A DNA stretch of 64,000 nucleotides from Defluviicoccus sp. bin129 (GTDB lineage Bacteria > Pseudomonadota > Alphaproteobacteria > MPNO01), in assembly GCA_002239065.1 (NCBI GenBank), contig MPNO01000010.1:30977-94976 (forward strand), written 5' to 3'. How positions within the stretch are numbered: the first letter of the stretch is position 1; each line of letters opens with the position of its first letter. The position numbers were made by a program, and so were the translations under genes. The notes under the pieces are model-generated. The model searched no databases, was not told the origin of the DNA, and worked only from the letters and a program-made list of their open reading frames with translations. Positions 1 to 8,295 of the stretch are shown here, piece by piece.

Positions 1-416
1 TCGCGGCTCGGCATCCGGGCGAGCGCGCGGGTCTCGAAGCCGTTCAGGTCGCTGCGCAGCACGACGTTGAGCGCGCCCCGCACGGCGCTGCCGCCGAGCG
101 TGCCGAGGCTCTCGCCGCTCAACAGCTCGATACGCTCGATCGCCGAGATCGGCAGGCTGTCCAGATCGCCCGAGGTGGTGGCGTAGGGCCTGCCGTCGAC
201 CAGGACGAGCAGCGATTGCCCGCCGGTGAGGAAGTAGCGGACGATGCCGGTGTCGAGCAGTTCCTTGAGGGTCTGGGAGCCGGAACGCTCGAGGAAGGCC
301 CGCTCGTACTTGGCGATGACGCGCGGGGCGGGGGCAAGGGAGCCGGCCAGGGCGGCCTGCGTCGCCACCACAACAACGAGAGCGAGCGAGGTCAGGACGA
401 CATAAATATTTTTCAT
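1..416 (-). CDS. TonB-dependent receptor, N-terminal part (truncated by window edge)
   Basis: Only the first 138 codons lie in the window. The ATG is at 416, with a GGAG about ten bases upstream. Residues 1-24 form a signal peptide (MKNIYVVL..., ending ALAG). A plug-domain pattern follows: TLKELLDTG, then a LVDGRPYA stretch, then PISAIERIELLSGESLGTLGGSAVRGALNVVL, which is the usual dyad where the plug carries its pseudo-repeat of ERIE and G-G-A-x-x-G-x-x-N. This predicts an outer-membrane gated channel for a siderophore, cobalamin or similar ligand. The ligand cannot be told because the barrel is outside the window. It is read in the same direction as the surface protein upstream, 107 bases away, so the two may be co-transcribed. 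Confidence 0.8.
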   Translation of the reverse strand, partial: MKNIYVVLTSLALVVVVATQAALAGSLAPAPRVIAKYERAFLERSGSQTLKELLDTGIVRYFLTGGQSLLVLVDGRPYATTSGDLDSLPISAIERIELLSGESLGTLGGSAVRGALNVVLRSDLNGFETRALARMPSR

Positions 417-523
417 CGGGAAATAACTCCGCTTGGGCGGAACCATTCATAGCGCCGATCCGGTGCCGCGCAAGCACCGAAATTACGGTCGGGTCGCGAA
501 GCAAGGCAGCGCGCCGGAAGCGT

Positions 524-3500
524 TCAGAATCGTAACCTGCCGCGCAGCAGGGCGGCGTGGCCGGGCGCCCCGTCCTGCGGCTCGCGTCGCTCGGCCTCGA
601 TACTGAGCGAGGCTCCGGGGCCGGCTTCCAGCCGCGCCCCCGCCCGGTAGCTGCGCCGGGATCCGCCGTCGAGCGTCACCGCGCCGAAGGGCGTCACCAC
701 GCCGCGGCCGCCAAACGCGGCGAACCCGTAGCCCAGCTCGAGCTCCAGCCGGCTCTCCGGCCGGGCGGCGGAAGTTCCGACCTCTTTTTCCCAGAGCCGG
801 TGCAGCCCGCTCGCAGACCTGCCCCAGCTCTGGGTCAGCCGGGCCGAGGGACCGCGGCCGGAGGGCCCGGGATCGAAGCCCAAGGATGCGCCGAACCCCC
901 ATTCGCGCGGCAGGCTGCCGCCGCGGGTCATCAGGCGGCGGGCGAAACCGTCGACCGCCCACCCGGTGCCGGGATCGCGGAAACGCAGCCCGCCGCCGAG
1001 CTCGACCCCGGTGCCGGTCGCGCCATCGCCGCCGTCATAGCGCAGCCCGAGCTCGGCGCGCGGGGTGAGCGACTGGCCGGTGGGAAGGACGTGCTCGTGC
1101 GAAGCCTCGGCGGCGAGTCTCAGCCGCTGCAGGGCGGAGACAGCTTCCTCCAGCCCGGCGCCGCCCGCGGCAACGTCGAAGCGCCCCAGCCCCGCCTCGC
1201 CCTTCAGCTTGACGGTCGAGCCCCGGTGCTCGAACAGCCGAGCGGAAACGCCGGCCGCGCCGGAGCCCAGCGTCGCGCTTCGCGGCTTCCGCCCACCGCT
1301 CCGGTCTTCTTCTCGGCGGAGCTCGCCGCGAGCGAATCCCACCGTCGCCCAGAGCTTGACGCCACGCGCTACCGCCCATGCGGCGTAGGGATGGACGCCG
1401 ATCATCTCCAGCTCGTACTTGCCGCCCGCCCTGGATGAGCCGGTGCCCGCGCGGTAGTCGAACGCGCCGGTGGAGCGCGAGAGCGACAGCCCGGCCAGGA
1501 TGCCCGGGCGCAGCCGGAGATCGGCGCCGAGCTCGAGATTGGCGAGCGTGCCTTCCCAGTCGACCGCCCGGTCGCCGCCCCCGTCGGCGAGCCTCGGGAA
1601 GGCGCCGCAGCACCACGCGGTGACGCGGCCCGTCCCGTCGGCTCTGCCCCGGGACTGAAGGCCGAAGGACAGGTTGTCGAGCAGGCGGTCCAGGCCGATC
1701 GTGCCGCTGCTGGCGAGGCTGTTGACGCGGGTCGGCAGCGGCAGGCTGCGCAGGACCTGGGTCAGGCTGGCGGGCGGGGCGCCGGAAAACGCCCGTTCGA
1801 TGCGGCACCGGACGGGGCTGAAGGCGAGCGCTCGCCCCAGCTCCGGCAGGAGGCTAAGAGGCCTGCGGTCGACCGGCCTGGCGACCTCGATGACGGTGCC
1901 GAGCCCCACCGCGTCGCGCAGGGTGGCGCCGGTTGGGTCGCGCAACCTGACGGTCAGCGTCTCGTTGGACTCGTCGATATCGTCGGCGAGGGTGCGCAGC
2001 TCGACCGTCCGCAGCGCAGCGCCCGCCGGGAAGGTGAGCGTGCCGGAGGCGGCCTCGTAATCCGCGCCCGCGACAGCAGTGCCGTCCACGGTGGCGTAGC
2101 GCACCGTCACCGTCCGGCCGGCCGGCTCGCTCAGCGTCACCCGGAAGCGCAGCGTCCCCCCTTCCTGCGCCATTGCATCGGAAATCGAGAACGCCGGCTC
2201 GACCCGCCTCGCGACCTCGCTGAACGTGCCGAGCCCCCCCGCCCCCGCGGCCCGGCGCCCCTCGGTCGCGGTCCGGAGCCCCACCGCGTCGGCCAGCGTC
2301 GCGCCGCTCGGGTCGCTCAACCTGACGGTCAGGGTCTCGTCGGGCTCGTCGATATCGTCGGCGAAGGTGCTCACCTCGACGGTCCGCAGCGCAGCGCCCG
2401 CCGGGAAGGTCAGCGTTCCGGAGGCGTCCTCGTAATCGGCGCCGGCCGACGCGGTTCCGTCCACGGTGGCGTAGCGCACCGTCACCGTCCGGTCGGCGGG
2501 CTCGCTCAGCGTCACCCGGAAACCCAGCGTCACCCCTTCATGCGCCGTCGTGTCGGCGATCGAGAGCGCGGGTTCGACGCGGCTGCCGCCGCCCTTGCCT
2601 CCAGAATCGGAATCGTCGCCATCGCCGTCGGTCCCGCCGCCGCCATTTCCCCCTCTGCCGCCGTTGCCGTCATTCCCGCCATTGCCGTCGGTGTCGGTAT
2701 TGCCGTTGGTGTTGCCGTTGGTGTCGCCGTTGGTGTCGCCGTTGGTGTCGCCGTTGGTGTCGCCGTGTCCGCCGTTCTCGCCATCGCCTTCGGTGTCAGT
2801 CTCGGTGTCGGCATTGGAGTTGATGTCGCCTCCATTCCCACCGATTGCGTCGCCGCCATTCCCACCATCGCCGTCGGTGTCGGTGTAGGTATTGCCGTTG
2901 GTGTCGCCGTTGGTGTCGCCGTTGGTGTCGCCGGTCCCACTGTTTCCGCCGTTCTCGCCATTGCCGCTGGTGTCGGTCCCGGTATTGCCGCCGTTGCCGC
3001 CATTCCCCCCGTTGCCGCCGGGCCCGCTGTTGTGGACGCGCACCGGCCCCTGGTCGTGTACCGGGCAATTGGCTGTGTGATCCCACACCTCATGGTCGAA
3101 TGTCACCGGATTGGCGCGGGGACCATCGCGTCCCTCATCCCACTGAAGAGCTCTTTCCACCCGGAAGCTTTTCCACTCATCCCAGTCATCGTTGTCGAAG
3201 GTACGATAGAACGAGGGGATCAGAGTGAGGTCCTGGTGCCGGCCGTCCGTGTATTTGACCCCTCCGATATGGACCATCACGAACCACTCTTCCCCGTCGG
3301 GGATGTCATCTCCGTTTACCGAAGGCTTCTCGCTCAGCCTGACGTAATAGACCTTGCTCTCTCCCGGGCGGACCTCCAGGGAGTCCGTTGAAACCTCGAC
3401 GGTCCCGTTCCAGGTGGGCTGTTGGGCGAGAACCGAAGGCAAGGGGAAAACCGCGCAGAGCGCCGAGACCAAGGCGGCGAGGACGAAGGCGCGAGCGGAC

Positions 3501-3658
3501 ACAGATAGGCGGCGGCGGGGCGCCGGGTTCAGCGGCGCAGAACTCTGTCGATCCGGTCGAAACAAATAAAACACGGCAAGTGCGATAGCATATCGCGTCA
3601 ACATATAGTGCAGCTTTAGCGAATCGCCACAATCCTTTGATTCTTCAACTTCGCTCAA
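524..3658 (-). CDS. Calx-beta repeat surface protein with autotransporter-type beta-barrel
   Basis: Predicted exported protein of 1044 residues. The TTG start at 3658 is chosen because GAGGA (3670-3666) lies seven bases upstream; an ATG at 3604 and a GTG at 3502 are alternatives without a clear ribosome site. The long charged N-region is followed by a hydrophobic segment (about 51-78) ending in SVLAQQ. Residues 82-195 resemble an Ig-like region. Residues 211-360 are almost only Gly, Asn, Asp, Thr and Ser. Two Calx-beta domains follow (about 362-460 and 487-585), each with VTVRYATVDGTA and acidic DDIDE loops expected to bind calcium. The last ~350 residues alternate polar and hydrophobic positions and end in GRLRF, the terminal Phe typical of outer-membrane barrels. 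Probable role: adhesion or cell-surface display; the partner is unknown. Confidence 0.75.
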   Translation of the reverse strand: MSEVEESKDCGDSLKLHYMLTRYAIALAVFYLFRPDRQSSAPLNPAPRRRLSVSARAFVLAALVSALCAVFPLPSVLAQQPTWNGTVEVSTDSLEVRPGESKVYYVRLSEKPSVNGDDIPDGEEWFVMVHIGGVKYTDGRHQDLTLIPSFYRTFDNDDWDEWKSFRVERALQWDEGRDGPRANPVTFDHEVWDHTANCPVHDQGPVRVHNSGPGGNGGNGGNGGNTGTDTSGNGENGGNSGTGDTNGDTNGDTNGNTYTDTDGDGGNGGDAIGGNGGDINSNADTETDTEGDGENGGHGDTNGDTNGDTNGDTNGNTNGNTDTDGNGGNDGNGGRGGNGGGGTDGDGDDSDSGGKGGGSRVEPALSIADTTAHEGVTLGFRVTLSEPADRTVTVRYATVDGTASAGADYEDASGTLTFPAGAALRTVEVSTFADDIDEPDETLTVRLSDPSGATLADAVGLRTATEGRRAAGAGGLGTFSEVARRVEPAFSISDAMAQEGGTLRFRVTLSEPAGRTVTVRYATVDGTAVAGADYEAASGTLTFPAGAALRTVELRTLADDIDESNETLTVRLRDPTGATLRDAVGLGTVIEVARPVDRRPLSLLPELGRALAFSPVRCRIERAFSGAPPASLTQVLRSLPLPTRVNSLASSGTIGLDRLLDNLSFGLQSRGRADGTGRVTAWCCGAFPRLADGGGDRAVDWEGTLANLELGADLRLRPGILAGLSLSRSTGAFDYRAGTGSSRAGGKYELEMIGVHPYAAWAVARGVKLWATVGFARGELRREEDRSGGRKPRSATLGSGAAGVSARLFEHRGSTVKLKGEAGLGRFDVAAGGAGLEEAVSALQRLRLAAEASHEHVLPTGQSLTPRAELGLRYDGGDGATGTGVELGGGLRFRDPGTGWAVDGFARRLMTRGGSLPREWGFGASLGFDPGPSGRGPSARLTQSWGRSASGLHRLWEKEVGTSAARPESRLELELGYGFAAFGGRGVVTPFGAVTLDGGSRRSYRAGARLEAGPGASLSIEAERREPQDGAPGHAALLRGRLRF
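1875..2560 (-). repeat. Direct DNA repeat of the two Calx-beta domains (375-bp period)
   Basis: The segments near 1985-2165 and 2360-2540 are nearly the same sequence at a fixed offset of 375 bases; for example GTCCGCAGCGCAGCGCCC occurs at 2007 and at 2382. The repeat is in frame and encodes the tandem Calx-beta domains, which indicates recent internal duplication or gene conversion. Confidence 0.8.
2660..3025 (-). repeat. Low-complexity Gly/Asn/Asp/Thr stalk with 12-bp tandem repeats
   Basis: On the plus strand the unit GTTGGTGTCGCC is repeated in two arrays, about 2705-2763 (four GDTN units in the protein) and about 2895-2935 (three units). Interspersed GGN/GNG codons fill the rest of residues 211-360. 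A 12-base unit keeps the frame, so slippage would change stalk length without killing the gene. Confidence 0.85.
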
Positions 3659-3845
3659 CAGAAATTCCTCGACCCCGGCACCATCCAGGCTTCCAATTTC
3701 TGAACATTCATTGGAGTTATAGTGTCATTACCAAATATTCGCGTCCGGAGCCCCCGGACAGCGCCCTGACTATCCGCGCGTGGCTACGCAGAAAAATGCC
3801 GTTTTTGCGAAAATCAATGCCCGGCCGGCATGGCGGCGGGCGGGC

Positions 3846-4961
3846 TCAGAGATCGAGCTGGTCGAGGATCCAGTTGTCGATCGCGTGCACCAGCGGTTCG
3901 CGGTGCGAGAACCGGCCGGGCCGGGCGAGCGGCGAGGCGAGCCCGGCGAACTGGCGTTCGGCGATCTCGTTGTCCTCGGCGATCGCGGTCTCGAAGCGCC
4001 GGTAGTAGTGCTGGACGACGGTGTCGAAATCGGCGCGCGCCGCGGTTTCGCGCGGGAAGCAGATGGCGACCACGTTGCGCACCCGGTCCGGGCCGTCGGG
4101 CAGCATCTGCTTGAACCACATCGAATCGACGTCGCAGCCGATCATCGTCGCCGGGTACACCAGGAGGTATTGCGAGCCCAGCGCCGCCGGACCGGCGAGC
4201 GTCGGGATCGGCGGGAAGCCGTCCGTGCCCTTCAGCAGCGCGCGGGTCCGCCCGCCCGAATCGGACTGCACGAGGACGTATTCGCCGGGCGCGCCGCGGA
4301 CCACGGTCTTCCCGATCGACGGGTCGTTGACCGAGTTGCGGTGGACGGTCGCGTGGTGGAAGGACTCCATCGAGTTCTCGACATAGCTCTTCCAGTTGGT
4401 GCGGACGGAATACTCGGCGCGCCGCACGGTCACCATGTCCCCGAGCCCGTAGGATTCGAGGTGGCGGCCGAGGTCGCCCAGATGATCGGCGAGCGGCGCG
4501 CAGCCCGGGTCGAAATTGACGAAGGCGAAGCCCTGCCAGCAGCCGAGCGGGATCTCGACCAGCCCGTACTCCTGCGGATCGAAGTTGCGCGCCCGGTCCA
4601 TCCCGTTGGCGAAGTCGAGCCGGCCGTCGATCCCGTAGGTCCAGCCGTGATAGGGGCAGACGATGCGTTCGCAGCGCCCTTCGCCGTCGAGCAGCCTGGC
4701 GCCGCGATGCCGGCAGCTGTTGGCGAAGGCGCGGAGCCGCCCGTCGCCGTCGCGGATGACCAGGTACTCGGCGCCCGCGAGGGTCAGCGCCACGTAGTCG
4801 CCGGGCTCCGGCCAGTAATCGGCGCGCCCGATCAGGTTCCACCTGCGCATGAAGATGCGCGCGACCTCGCGCCGATGGAACGCGCCCGAGGTATAGCATT
4901 CGGGCGGCAGAGTCCCGGCCTCGGCAAGCGGCCGCCGCACCGCCTCGAAATCCATCTCCAT
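3846..4961 (-). CDS. Rieske-type aromatic ring-hydroxylating oxygenase, alpha subunit
   Basis: A 371-residue protein. The ATG at 4961 is preferred over upstream starts, which would run through the neighbouring gene in a shadow frame. The Rieske [2Fe-2S] motif is C83-x-H85 with C102-x2-H105. The catalytic non-haem iron site is recognisable in NWKSYVENSMESFHHATVH, with H202 and H207 as the likely His ligands. Family members use O2 and electrons from a separate reductase to dihydroxylate or demethylate aromatic or betaine-like substrates. No reductase, ferredoxin or beta subunit is adjacent, so electrons must come from elsewhere. It lies 79 bases downstream of an amidohydrolase and TRAP genes on the same strand, so it probably acts on the imported compound. 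The substrate is unknown. Confidence 0.9.
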   Translation of the reverse strand: MEMDFEAVRRPLAEAGTLPPECYTSGAFHRREVARIFMRRWNLIGRADYWPEPGDYVALTLAGAEYLVIRDGDGRLRAFANSCRHRGARLLDGEGRCERIVCPYHGWTYGIDGRLDFANGMDRARNFDPQEYGLVEIPLGCWQGFAFVNFDPGCAPLADHLGDLGRHLESYGLGDMVTVRRAEYSVRTNWKSYVENSMESFHHATVHRNSVNDPSIGKTVVRGAPGEYVLVQSDSGGRTRALLKGTDGFPPIPTLAGPAALGSQYLLVYPATMIGCDVDSMWFKQMLPDGPDRVRNVVAICFPRETAARADFDTVVQHYYRRFETAIAEDNEIAERQFAGLASPLARPGRFSHREPLVHAIDNWILDQLDL

Positions 4962-5040
4962 GGCCGTCCCTCCGCGGCCGAGGCTAGGCGAATTGGCCCG
5001 GCTCGGGAATGGCCCTCCGTCGTCCGGCCCGCGAGGCGTT

Positions 5041-6249
5041 CTACTCGTAATCGGCGTGGGCGCGGGTCCTGCCGGCGCCCTCGTCGGCGATCGTCTCCGG
5101 TGTCGCCACCCGGCCGGCCGGCGGGCCTTCGAGGCCGAAGAAGCGGCGCATGCGCTCGTAGACGATCTCGTGGCGGAGTGCCGGATCCAGCCCCCTGAAC
5201 ATCTCGTAGAAGATCGGCGAGGGGTCGGGCCAGGTGCCCTGCGGGTGCGGATAGTCGGCGCCGAACACCAGGATGTCGCGCAGCACGTTGTCGGGATGGG
5301 TGATCGCCTGGGCGGCGATGGCGTCCTCCTCGAAGGTGACCAGGACCTGGCGCCGGACATAGGCGCTCGGCAGCTCCGCGAGCCCGGTGTCGCGGAACAG
5401 CCCGGGGCGTTCTTCCGCCTGGCGGTCCATCCAGTAGACCAGGAACGGCACCCACCCCGCCCGGCATTCGGCGAACAGCAGCCTGAGCCCGGGATAGCGC
5501 ATCAGCGCGCCGCAATAGACCACGTCGGCGAGCGGGCGCGACAGCGAGAACGGCGCGCAGGAGAAATAGGCCATGCGCTCGCCCCTTCCCGCCGGCGGGA
5601 TGGTCGTCTTGACGTGGCCGCCGATATGGCAGGCGCACACCATGCCGGTCTCCTCGAAGGCGGCCCAGGCGGGCTCCCAGCATTCGTGGAACATCCCGTG
5701 CGGGCCGTCGAAGGGGACGAACTCGGCCGCCTTGCAGCCGAGCTTCGCCAGCCTGCGGATCTCGCCCGGCAGCGAGGCCGGATCGAATACCGGCAGGATG
5801 GGGAGGATCATCAGCCGGTCCGGATCGCGGGCGTTGAGCTCCATCACCCAGTCGTTGTAGACGCGGTGCACCTCGTGGCGCAGCGCCGCATCGTCGATGT
5901 CCCATTTGCGGGTCGAGCCGAACCCGACATAGCCGTATACGCTGCCATGGTCCATGTGCTCGAGCAGCAGGTCGGGGTCCGACGGCGGCAGGCTGCCGTC
6001 GGGGATACGCGCGCCCGACCGGCCGAAGAACTGGTCGAGCAGGGCGCGGTTGTCCGGGCCGTCGGCGGTGCCGCCGTCGCGCCCGCCGGCGATCCGGCCC
6101 TCCCAGCTCCAGACCATCGCGCCCTCGTGCTCGACCACTGTGGGCGCGTTTTCCCTGAACTTCGCCGCGACCCGGTCCTGCCACAGCCGGGCCGGGATCC
6201 AGCGCTGGTCGAGGTGGTTGTCGGCCGAGTTGTACCTGTAGAGCGTCAC
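5041..6249 (-). CDS. Amidohydrolase family protein (COG2159-like metal-dependent hydrolase/decarboxylase)
   Basis: A 402-residue protein. The GTG start at 6249 overlaps the stop of the TRAP permease (GTGA), which argues for translational coupling. The N-terminal ADNHLD supplies the D/N-x-H metal site, HIGGH provides the mid-protein His, and FGADYPHPQG near the C-terminus carries the conserved Asp, so the TIM-barrel metal centre looks intact. The family includes 2-amino-3-carboxymuconate semialdehyde, gamma-resorcylate and 5-carboxyvanillate decarboxylases as well as hydrolases. With the Rieske oxygenase downstream and the transporter upstream it suggests uptake and breakdown of an organic acid, possibly aromatic; this is inference. 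Confidence 0.85.
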   Translation of the reverse strand: MTLYRYNSADNHLDQRWIPARLWQDRVAAKFRENAPTVVEHEGAMVWSWEGRIAGGRDGGTADGPDNRALLDQFFGRSGARIPDGSLPPSDPDLLLEHMDHGSVYGYVGFGSTRKWDIDDAALRHEVHRVYNDWVMELNARDPDRLMILPILPVFDPASLPGEIRRLAKLGCKAAEFVPFDGPHGMFHECWEPAWAAFEETGMVCACHIGGHVKTTIPPAGRGERMAYFSCAPFSLSRPLADVVYCGALMRYPGLRLLFAECRAGWVPFLVYWMDRQAEERPGLFRDTGLAELPSAYVRRQVLVTFEEDAIAAQAITHPDNVLRDILVFGADYPHPQGTWPDPSPIFYEMFRGLDPALRHEIVYERMRRFFGLEGPPAGRVATPETIADEGAGRTRAHADYE

Positions 6250-8216
6250 AGGACCGCCCTCCTGCGGCGCGCGAGATAGTCCTTGCCGACGATCAGCCCG
6301 CCGAGCGCGAGCCCCGCCGCGTTGAGCCACACCCCGTAGGCGATCGCATGCGCCGGCAGCAGCAGCAGGATGCCGGCGGCGAAGACGAGCACCCGCTCCG
6401 CCGAGCCGAGGCGCGAGAACATGAAGCCGATCAGCCCGCAGGAGGCGATCCAGACGCCGATCATCGCGGTCCCCGCGGCGGACACGATCTCGAGCGCCGT
6501 GCCCTGGCCGATCAGCGCCGGCGACAGCACGAACACGAAGGGGATGACATAGGCGATCCAGCCGAGGCGCACCGCCGTCGCCCCGGTCTCCATCGGCCTT
6601 GCGCCCGATAACGAGGCCGCCGCGAAGGCGGCGATCGCAACGGGCGGGGTTATCATCGACATCAGCCCGAAATAGAGCACGAACATGTGGGCGGCGATCG
6701 GGTGGATGCCGAGCTTGATCAGCGACGGCGCGATCATCGTCGCCAGCAGCAGGTAGATCGCCGAGGTGGGCATCCCCATGCCGAGCAGGATCGACACGAT
6801 CGCGGTCAGCACCAGCAGCAGGAACAGGCTGTCCTCGCCGACCGCGGCGAGGATCAGGGTCAGCGCCTGGCCGAGCCCGGTGCGGTCGAGGATGGCGATG
6901 ATGATGCCGGCCATCGCCCCGATGACCACGATATCGGCCGAGGCGCGGCCGCAATCGGCGATCGAATCCCAGAGCTGCCGCGGCCTGATCCGGCGCCGCT
7001 TGTAGCCGAACACGATGCTGACCAGCGCCACCGAGATCGCCGCCCAGAACGCCGCCTCCTGGGCCGGCAGGTTGAGGGTGAAGAGCGCATAGACCAGCAC
7101 CGCGTAAGGCAGGGTGAAGAACCAGCCCTCCCTGAGCACGCGGAGGATCGGCGGGATGCGCTCCCTGGGCATCGGCGCGATGTCGTTCTTCGCCGCCTCC
7201 AGGTCGACCTGCACGAACACCGCGAGGTAGTAGAGCATCGAGGGGATCAGCGCGGCGAGGATGATCTCGGTGTATTCGAGCTCCAGCAGCTCGGCCATCA
7301 GGAAGGCGGCCGCGCCCATGATCGGCGGCATGATCTGCCCGCCGGTCGAGGCCACCGCCTCGATGGCGCCGGCGCTCTTGCGGTCGTAGCCCGCCTGGCG
7401 CATCAGCGGGATGGTGATCACCCCGGTCGAGGCGACGTTGGAGACCGCCGAGCCCGAGATCGAGCCGAACAGCCCCGACGCGACGACGGCGATCTTGGCC
7501 GAGCCGCCGCGCGAGCGCCCCATGACGGCGGCGGCGAGGTCGGTGAACCACTCCGACGCCCCGGTATGGAGCAGGAGCTGGCCCATCCAGATGAACAGCA
7601 CCACGGTGAGCACGATGATCTTGAGCGGCAGGCCGAGAAGCGCGACGTTGGTGACGCCGAGCTCGGCGATCATCCGGTAGCCGTGCTGCTCGTAGCCCTT
7701 GAGCATGCCGGGGGCGAGGTGGCCGACGAAGGCGTAGGCGATGAAGACCGAGAGCACCGCGGTCAGGCTCCACCCCGCGGTGCGCCTGAGCGCCTCCCAC
7801 ATCAGCGGCAGCAGCACGGCGCTGATCCAGAACATCTTGCCGCGCATGGCGAACGGGTTGAGCTCGATGTCGCCGTAGATCCATATGAGGTAGCCCGACG
7901 CGCCGGCGCCGATGACCGCGCACGCCGCGTCGTACCAGGGCACCGACGGCCGGTCCCGCCCGCCGGCGAACGGGAAGCGGATGAAGACGATGGCAAGCGT
8001 CAGCCCGAAACACGCGACCAGCGCCTGTTCGTCGAACCACTGGAAGCCGAGGGCGAGCCACAGCTCGATCGCCCAGGTCAGCGCGATCAGGGTGAGGAGC
8101 GCGCCGAGGACCCGGGTCGAAACGACGACGAAGCGCCCCTCGCGGCGCTCGGCGAGGAGCTGCGCCCCCCGGTCCCTGCGGCCGCCGCCCGCCGCCCCGG
8201 TCGACTGTTCGGCCAT
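6246..8216 (-). CDS. TRAP transporter fused permease (4TM/12TM, DctQM fusion), TAXI type
   Basis: A 656-residue polytopic membrane protein. After a short polar N-terminus there are about four hydrophobic spans corresponding to the small subunit, then a large DctM-type region with GxxSGSAVSNVASTG and GGQIMPPIMGAAAF motifs and the second-half GMGMPTSAIYLLLA motif, which form the substrate-gating hairpins. Fused permeases normally pair with TAXI-type receptors, and such a receptor gene lies immediately upstream. It should import an organic anion using a sodium or proton gradient. The stop overlaps the amidohydrolase start. Confidence 0.93.
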   Translation of the reverse strand: MAEQSTGAAGGGRRDRGAQLLAERREGRFVVVSTRVLGALLTLIALTWAIELWLALGFQWFDEQALVACFGLTLAIVFIRFPFAGGRDRPSVPWYDAACAVIGAGASGYLIWIYGDIELNPFAMRGKMFWISAVLLPLMWEALRRTAGWSLTAVLSVFIAYAFVGHLAPGMLKGYEQHGYRMIAELGVTNVALLGLPLKIIVLTVVLFIWMGQLLLHTGASEWFTDLAAAVMGRSRGGSAKIAVVASGLFGSISGSAVSNVASTGVITIPLMRQAGYDRKSAGAIEAVASTGGQIMPPIMGAAAFLMAELLELEYTEIILAALIPSMLYYLAVFVQVDLEAAKNDIAPMPRERIPPILRVLREGWFFTLPYAVLVYALFTLNLPAQEAAFWAAISVALVSIVFGYKRRRIRPRQLWDSIADCGRASADIVVIGAMAGIIIAILDRTGLGQALTLILAAVGEDSLFLLLVLTAIVSILLGMGMPTSAIYLLLATMIAPSLIKLGIHPIAAHMFVLYFGLMSMITPPVAIAAFAAASLSGARPMETGATAVRLGWIAYVIPFVFVLSPALIGQGTALEIVSAAGTAMIGVWIASCGLIGFMFSRLGSAERVLVFAAGILLLLPAHAIAYGVWLNAAGLALGGLIVGKDYLARRRRAVL

Positions 8217-8239
8217 CTAAACCCTGCCGCCGGACGGAG

Positions 8240-8265
8240 GCCCGCGCCCCGGGCGGGGCGCGGGC
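8240..8265 (-). terminator. GC-rich hairpin between TAXI receptor and permease genes
   Basis: The two 11-base arms (GCCCGCGCCCC and GGGGCGCGGGC) are perfectly complementary around a GGGC loop. No T-run follows. Its place inside the operon, after the receptor gene, fits partial termination or mRNA stabilisation that gives more receptor than permease. Confidence 0.6.
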
Positions 8266-8295
8266 GTCTCCGTTGCCGCTATGCCGCCTGCCGGG

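Noticed and set aside
2696..2940. Possible CRISPR array from evenly repeated 12-base units
   Set aside because: The repeats are contiguous, without unique spacers, and encode GDTN units inside a surface protein.
3780..5198. Long plus-strand open frame of 472 codons opposite the Rieske oxygenase
   Set aside because: It is antisense to a protein with all Rieske and iron-site motifs. Its own product is Arg/Ala/Val-rich without any recognisable domain, as expected from the reverse frame of GC-rich coding DNA.
5041..8061. Minus-strand open frame of 1006 codons that could look like a giant fusion protein
   Set aside because: Only its last 402 codons are real (amidohydrolase). The upstream part lies out of frame over the TRAP permease; the GTG at 6249 overlaps the permease stop.
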